This document shows, in pieces, positions 60,597 through 64,000 of a stretch of 64,000 nt of DNA. Positions within the stretch are counted from its first letter, which is position 1. Each line of letters starts with the position of its first letter. Source of the DNA: Paenibacillus hemerocallicola (GTDB taxonomy: Bacteria > Bacillota > Bacilli > Paenibacillales > NBRC-103111); the NCBI RefSeq assembly GCF_006265175.1, contig NZ_VDCQ01000026.1, forward strand, positions 676-64,675, written 5' to 3'. The notes beneath the pieces are model-generated. The model was not told the origin of the DNA. It saw nothing but the letters and a program-made list of their open reading frames with translations, and did not search any database. The position numbers and the translations under genes are program-made.

Positions 60597-62138
60597 ATGG
60601 ATCAACTTCAACGTTTGACGGCGGGAGATATCGTCCATCTGGCGCCAGAGCTCTCCTTGGTCATTACAGCGGTCATCTTGTCGCTGCTCGACCTGCTCTT
60701 CCCGCGCTCGTTTAGCCGTAACGTGCTGGGATGGTTGGCGCTTCTCGGAGTAGCCATGTCCGCAGCATTTGTTATCGGGGATATTTCATTGCTGAACCCT
60801 GCGGGTGCGGTTCAGCCGATGGAGCCGATAACCTTGCTAGGCGGCAGTTGGCGAATAGACGATTTCGCGAATTTGTTCAAGCTGCTTTTCCTGACGGGAA
60901 CGGCGTTAATTCTCTTCATGAGCATCGGCAATGTGAAAGAGGACGATATTCCCCACAAGGGCGAATTCTTTTACTTATTTCTTCCGGCCACGATCGGCGC
61001 TATGGTCATGGCCTCCTCCGGCGACCTGATTACGTTGTTCGTCGGTCTGGAGCTGCTGAGCATTACATCGTACGTGCTGGTCGGCATGCGCAAGAAACAA
61101 TACGCCTCGAACGAAGGGGCGTTCAAATATGTCGTAACGGGCGGGATTTCCTCGGCAGTCATTCTGTACGGAATGTCGTTTTTGTACGGGATGTCCGGTT
61201 CGACGAATTTGGCAACGATCAATCAAGCGCTGGGACAAAACTACGCTTCGTTCGAGCCATTGATCTACGTAGCCTTCTTCTTGCTGCTGGCCGGGTTCGG
61301 GTTCAAAATCGCGGCTGCGCCGTTCCACATGTGGGCGCCCGATGTGTACCAGGGGGCTCCTTCGCCGGTAACGGCTTACTTGGCCGTCGTATCCAAGGCG
61401 GCAGGCTTTGCCCTTACGTTCCGGGTATTGTACAGCGTATTCGCGCTTGGCGGGCTGCTGCAAACGAGCATCCATGCGGATTTCCTGACCGCAACGGCCG
61501 TGCTTGCGGCCGCGGCCATGATTGTGGGCAATTTCGTCGCGCTGCGTCAAAAAAACATGAAACGGCTGCTTGCTTATTCGGGGATTGCCAATGCCGGTTA
61601 TTTGCTCGTCCCGATCAGTACGCATTTCGGCATGGTGCATTTCTCGAATTTCTCGGAGCTGTATTTTTACCTGATTGCCTATGTGTTCATGAATATAGGC
61701 GCAATCGCCGTCTTTATGCTGGTGAGCGAATCGGCGCGAAGCGAAGATATTTCCGCTTTTGCCGGATTGTATTACCGGGCTCCGGTCACGGCCGTCGCGA
61801 TGGTGATTCTTCTGCTTTCCTTGGCGGGGCTGCCGGTTACCGGCGGATTTTTCGGAAAGCTGTATATTATGCTGGGAACGCTGCAAATGCATAAATATTG
61901 GCTTGCCGCCGTCATGATCGGCACGAGCGTTATCTCGTTCTACTACTACTTCGGCATTATCCGCCAAATGTTTCTGCGCTCGGACTCGGAAGATAAAGGT
62001 ATAAGGCGGTCCGTGACAGGGCAAATCACTATTTGGATATGCGTAGGCGCTACGCTTTTGACCGGGTTTTTCCCGCATGTGGTGCTCCGGTTTATCGAAA
62101 CGATTTTCAGCGTACCCAACGATTTGTTCATTCACTAG
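60597..62138 (+). CDS. nuoN: NADH-quinone oxidoreductase subunit N
   Basis: A 513-residue antiporter-like subunit (ND2) with about 14 spans and the last gene of the operon. Conserved are the span-5 LFVGLELLSITSYVLVG, GFKIAAAPFHMWAPDVYQGAPSPVTAYLA and LLAYSGIANAGYLLVP. With it the operon is complete for the 11-subunit form; NuoE, NuoF and NuoG, the NADH module, are absent, as is usual in Bacillales, so the electron donor may not be NADH. Confidence 0.96.
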   Translation: MDQLQRLTAGDIVHLAPELSLVITAVILSLLDLLFPRSFSRNVLGWLALLGVAMSAAFVIGDISLLNPAGAVQPMEPITLLGGSWRIDDFANLFKLLFLTGTALILFMSIGNVKEDDIPHKGEFFYLFLPATIGAMVMASSGDLITLFVGLELLSITSYVLVGMRKKQYASNEGAFKYVVTGGISSAVILYGMSFLYGMSGSTNLATINQALGQNYASFEPLIYVAFFLLLAGFGFKIAAAPFHMWAPDVYQGAPSPVTAYLAVVSKAAGFALTFRVLYSVFALGGLLQTSIHADFLTATAVLAAAAMIVGNFVALRQKNMKRLLAYSGIANAGYLLVPISTHFGMVHFSNFSELYFYLIAYVFMNIGAIAVFMLVSESARSEDISAFAGLYYRAPVTAVAMVILLLSLAGLPVTGGFFGKLYIMLGTLQMHKYWLAAVMIGTSVISFYYYFGIIRQMFLRSDSEDKGIRRSVTGQITIWICVGATLLTGFFPHVVLRFIETIFSVPNDLFIH

Positions 62139-62162
62139 TCCAAGCAGTCGCTACTGCTTCAG

Positions 62163-62195
62163 GAAGCCTATCCGGTCACGGATAAGGCTTCTTTT
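62163..62195 (+). terminator. nuo operon terminator
   Basis: GAAGCCTATCCG (62163-62174) pairs with CGGATAAGGCTTC (62179-62191) with one bulged base, followed by TTTT. Confidence 0.8.
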
Positions 62196-62335
62196 CGTTG
62201 TGGCGAAAAGTTCCAACAATCGTCGGTGGGCCTTTGGGCCCGATTTTGTTAAAATGGAAAGGAATGATGGAAAGTGTGACGAAATCTATAAGTTCGGGTA
62301 TATAAAGATATGACACAAACTAAAGAGGATCTGCG

Positions 62336-64000
62336 ATGCAAAACCAACGAAAGCGGTATGCGTGGATACTACTGATCACGATGATGTTGGCTGCGCTGGA
62401 CATAGAGATTTGGCATAATTCCGCTGCCGCGAAGGGCGCGGATTCGGATAGTCGGACGATTACCGTTCCTCAGAAGGGGAGCGCGACTTGGATTGTGAAG
62501 TGGAGAAACGAGCCCGATCCGGAATTTATGGCTTCGAGCGTCATTGAGCGCGAATACGATCAGTCCCATACGGTCGTCGCTCGTCCGACGGACGGAAACG
62601 GTACCGTAGAATGGCTGTCTCGCTGGCAGCATTCTCCGCAAGTGCAATATATCGTTCCAAACAAGGAAATAAGCATTTCCGCTGCGGCTAACGATCCGTT
62701 TCTCGAAAAGCAATCTTACTTGTCGCAAACCCGCACGATTGAAGCTTGGAGTCAAATCGATCGGAATGAGTCGATTGTCATCGCGGTAGTCGATACCGGT
62801 GTGGATCTCGATCACCCGGATCTGAAAGGAAATCTCGTTCCGGGGGTCAATCTCGTTCAGCCGAATCTGCCGCCCAGAGACGATAACGGGCACGGCACCA
62901 ATGTAGCCGGCGTGATCGCCGCGATCGGCAACAATAATAAAGGGATCGCCGGGATGCTTTGGAAGGCGGGAATTATGCCGATCAAGGCATTGGAGCCGAG
63001 CGGCCGGGGAGACGAAGACAAGCTTGGCGCGGGAATCCGATATGCGGTCGAACATGGAGCGAAAATCGTTGTGCTGTCCGTAGGGCTGCTGCGCAATGAC
63101 TCCTATTTGCAAGAAATAGTCCAATATGCGGAGGATCAAAACGTGCTGCTCATTGCCGCGACCGGCAACGACGAAGGGCGAATTATCCGTTACCCTGCCG
63201 CTTATCCGACCGTGCTGGCAGTCGGAGGGATCAGAGAGGACAATACGGTCGAGGAACGGGCGAATTACGGTCCCGAGCTCGATTTGGTAGCTCCTTGGTC
63301 GGTATTCACGACAGCCGTCGGGGGAAAGTACGAGTACCGTGACGGTACATCGATGGCGGCCCCGCAGGTGGCCGCGGCGGCAGCGATGGTGTGGGCCAAG
63401 TACCCCGACATGAAAGCGCACGAGGTGCGGAATTTGCTGCGCCAGACGGCCGACGATATCGCCCAGCCGGGATGGGACGAGTATACGGGCTATGGGCTGC
63501 TGCGAGTCGATCGAGCTTTGAACGAGCTGTATAAAACGGATATGTACGAACCGAACGATCGTAGGGCCGACGCGAAGCCATACTCGATCGGACGAATGAT
63601 TTCCGCTGAATTGACAGGCGGAGCGGATGTGGACTGGTTTCAAATCGATGTTCCCTACGACGGAACATTGAGCTTGCAGCTAAGGTCGGATTGGGCGGCT
63701 CCCTCTGCGGTGAAGCTGACGCATGCCGGAGGACCGGGCGTATTCGCATATCCGTTTACCCCTGGAACGACGCTCGAGCTCAAGGTCGCCAAAGGAGCCA
63801 ACCAGATCGCGCTTCAATTTGAAGACGGCATGGAGCCGACGGCTTGGAAGTATCAACTGTCCAGCTCGTTCTCCATATATCGGGATCCGTTCGAGGATAA
63901 CGATCGGCAGTACAAAGCATACAAGCTGCCCCCGCGCAGTCAGACCGTTGTCGGAACGTTCGATCACGAGGGTGACGAAGATTGGTATGCCATGACATTC
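62336..64000 (+). CDS. Secreted subtilisin-type serine protease with pre-peptidase C-terminal domains (3' partial)
   Basis: An open frame of 555 codons with no stop before the window end. A signal peptide (about 1-32) and an inhibitor-like propeptide (about 45-115) precede the S8 domain. The triad is complete: Asp153 in VVDTGVD, His186 in NGHGTNVAG and Ser339 in GTSMAAPQ. Two pre-peptidase C-terminal (PPC) domains follow, each starting YEPND or FEDND and carrying a D-x-DWF/DWY signature; the second is cut by the window edge. It probably works outside the cell or on the cell surface. Confidence 0.92.
   Translation, partial: MQNQRKRYAWILLITMMLAALDIEIWHNSAAAKGADSDSRTITVPQKGSATWIVKWRNEPDPEFMASSVIEREYDQSHTVVARPTDGNGTVEWLSRWQHSPQVQYIVPNKEISISAAANDPFLEKQSYLSQTRTIEAWSQIDRNESIVIAVVDTGVDLDHPDLKGNLVPGVNLVQPNLPPRDDNGHGTNVAGVIAAIGNNNKGIAGMLWKAGIMPIKALEPSGRGDEDKLGAGIRYAVEHGAKIVVLSVGLLRNDSYLQEIVQYAEDQNVLLIAATGNDEGRIIRYPAAYPTVLAVGGIREDNTVEERANYGPELDLVAPWSVFTTAVGGKYEYRDGTSMAAPQVAAAAAMVWAKYPDMKAHEVRNLLRQTADDIAQPGWDEYTGYGLLRVDRALNELYKTDMYEPNDRRADAKPYSIGRMISAELTGGADVDWFQIDVPYDGTLSLQLRSDWAAPSAVKLTHAGGPGVFAYPFTPGTTLELKVAKGANQIALQFEDGMEPTAWKYQLSSSFSIYRDPFEDNDRQYKAYKLPPRSQTVVGTFDHEGDEDWYAMTF

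Noticed and set aside
51865-62138. Deletion of nuoE, nuoF and nuoG from the operon
   Set aside because: The 11-gene order nuoABCDHIJKLMN is the normal form in many Bacillales. Gene spacing and overlaps show no scar.

Overview
This window looks like part of the chromosome of a spore-forming, Gram-positive member of the Bacillales, most probably in the Paenibacillaceae. The evidence is: spore genes (an SspP-like protein, spoIIR); an 11-subunit complex I without NuoE, NuoF and NuoG; strong AGGAGG ribosome binding sites with frequent GTG and TTG starts; and secreted enzymes with Paenibacillus-style architectures, including a C-terminal FIMAH-like helical domain. The genus is inferred and was not tested by any search.

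Layout. 0-9 kb holds housekeeping and spore genes: a putative glycoside hydrolase lipoprotein, guaB, dacA, pdxS-pdxT, serS, tRNA-Ser(TGA) and three small genes including sspP. On the minus strand follow an alpha/beta hydrolase, tRNA-Pro(CGG) and an unusual tRNA-Arg(CCT). 10.6-22.6 kb is an accessory glycan island: a broken beta-propeller-like gene, two tandem Tat-exported parallel beta-helix proteins that resemble phage tailspikes, and a secreted heparinase II/III-type protein of about 1,735 residues. 22.7-31.1 kb holds a short UvrC-like nuclease, a signalling group (HD-GYP, Crp/Fnr, chemoreceptor), an aldo/keto reductase, and an ABC exporter-TetR operon with a recognisable promoter and operator.

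31.4-43.9 kb starts with tadA and a dense DnaA-box cluster ahead of ychF. It continues with prfA-prmC-spoIIR-ywlC-mntP-ywlE and a ZTP riboswitch controlling rpiB-ywlG-glyA, then upp and wecB. 44.0-51.5 kb is the full ATP synthase operon (atpZ-I-B-E-F-H-A-G-D-C). 51.9-62.1 kb is the full nuoABCDHIJKLMN operon. The window ends inside a subtilisin-type protease.

How the genes work together. The riboswitch lets the cell raise serine hydroxymethyltransferase (one-carbon units, glycine) when ZTP signals folate shortage. The nuo and atp operons form a respiratory energy block. The island encodes exported proteins suited to binding or cutting acidic polysaccharide.

The most interesting non-textbook signals are: repeated hairpin elements placed directly before the ribosome binding sites of atpG, atpD and atpC; the DnaA-box cluster; the tailspike-like twin proteins; a one-base insertion in the acceptor stem of tRNA-Arg(CCT); a duplicated tRNA-Ser 3' end; and a repetitive N-terminal extension on NuoC.
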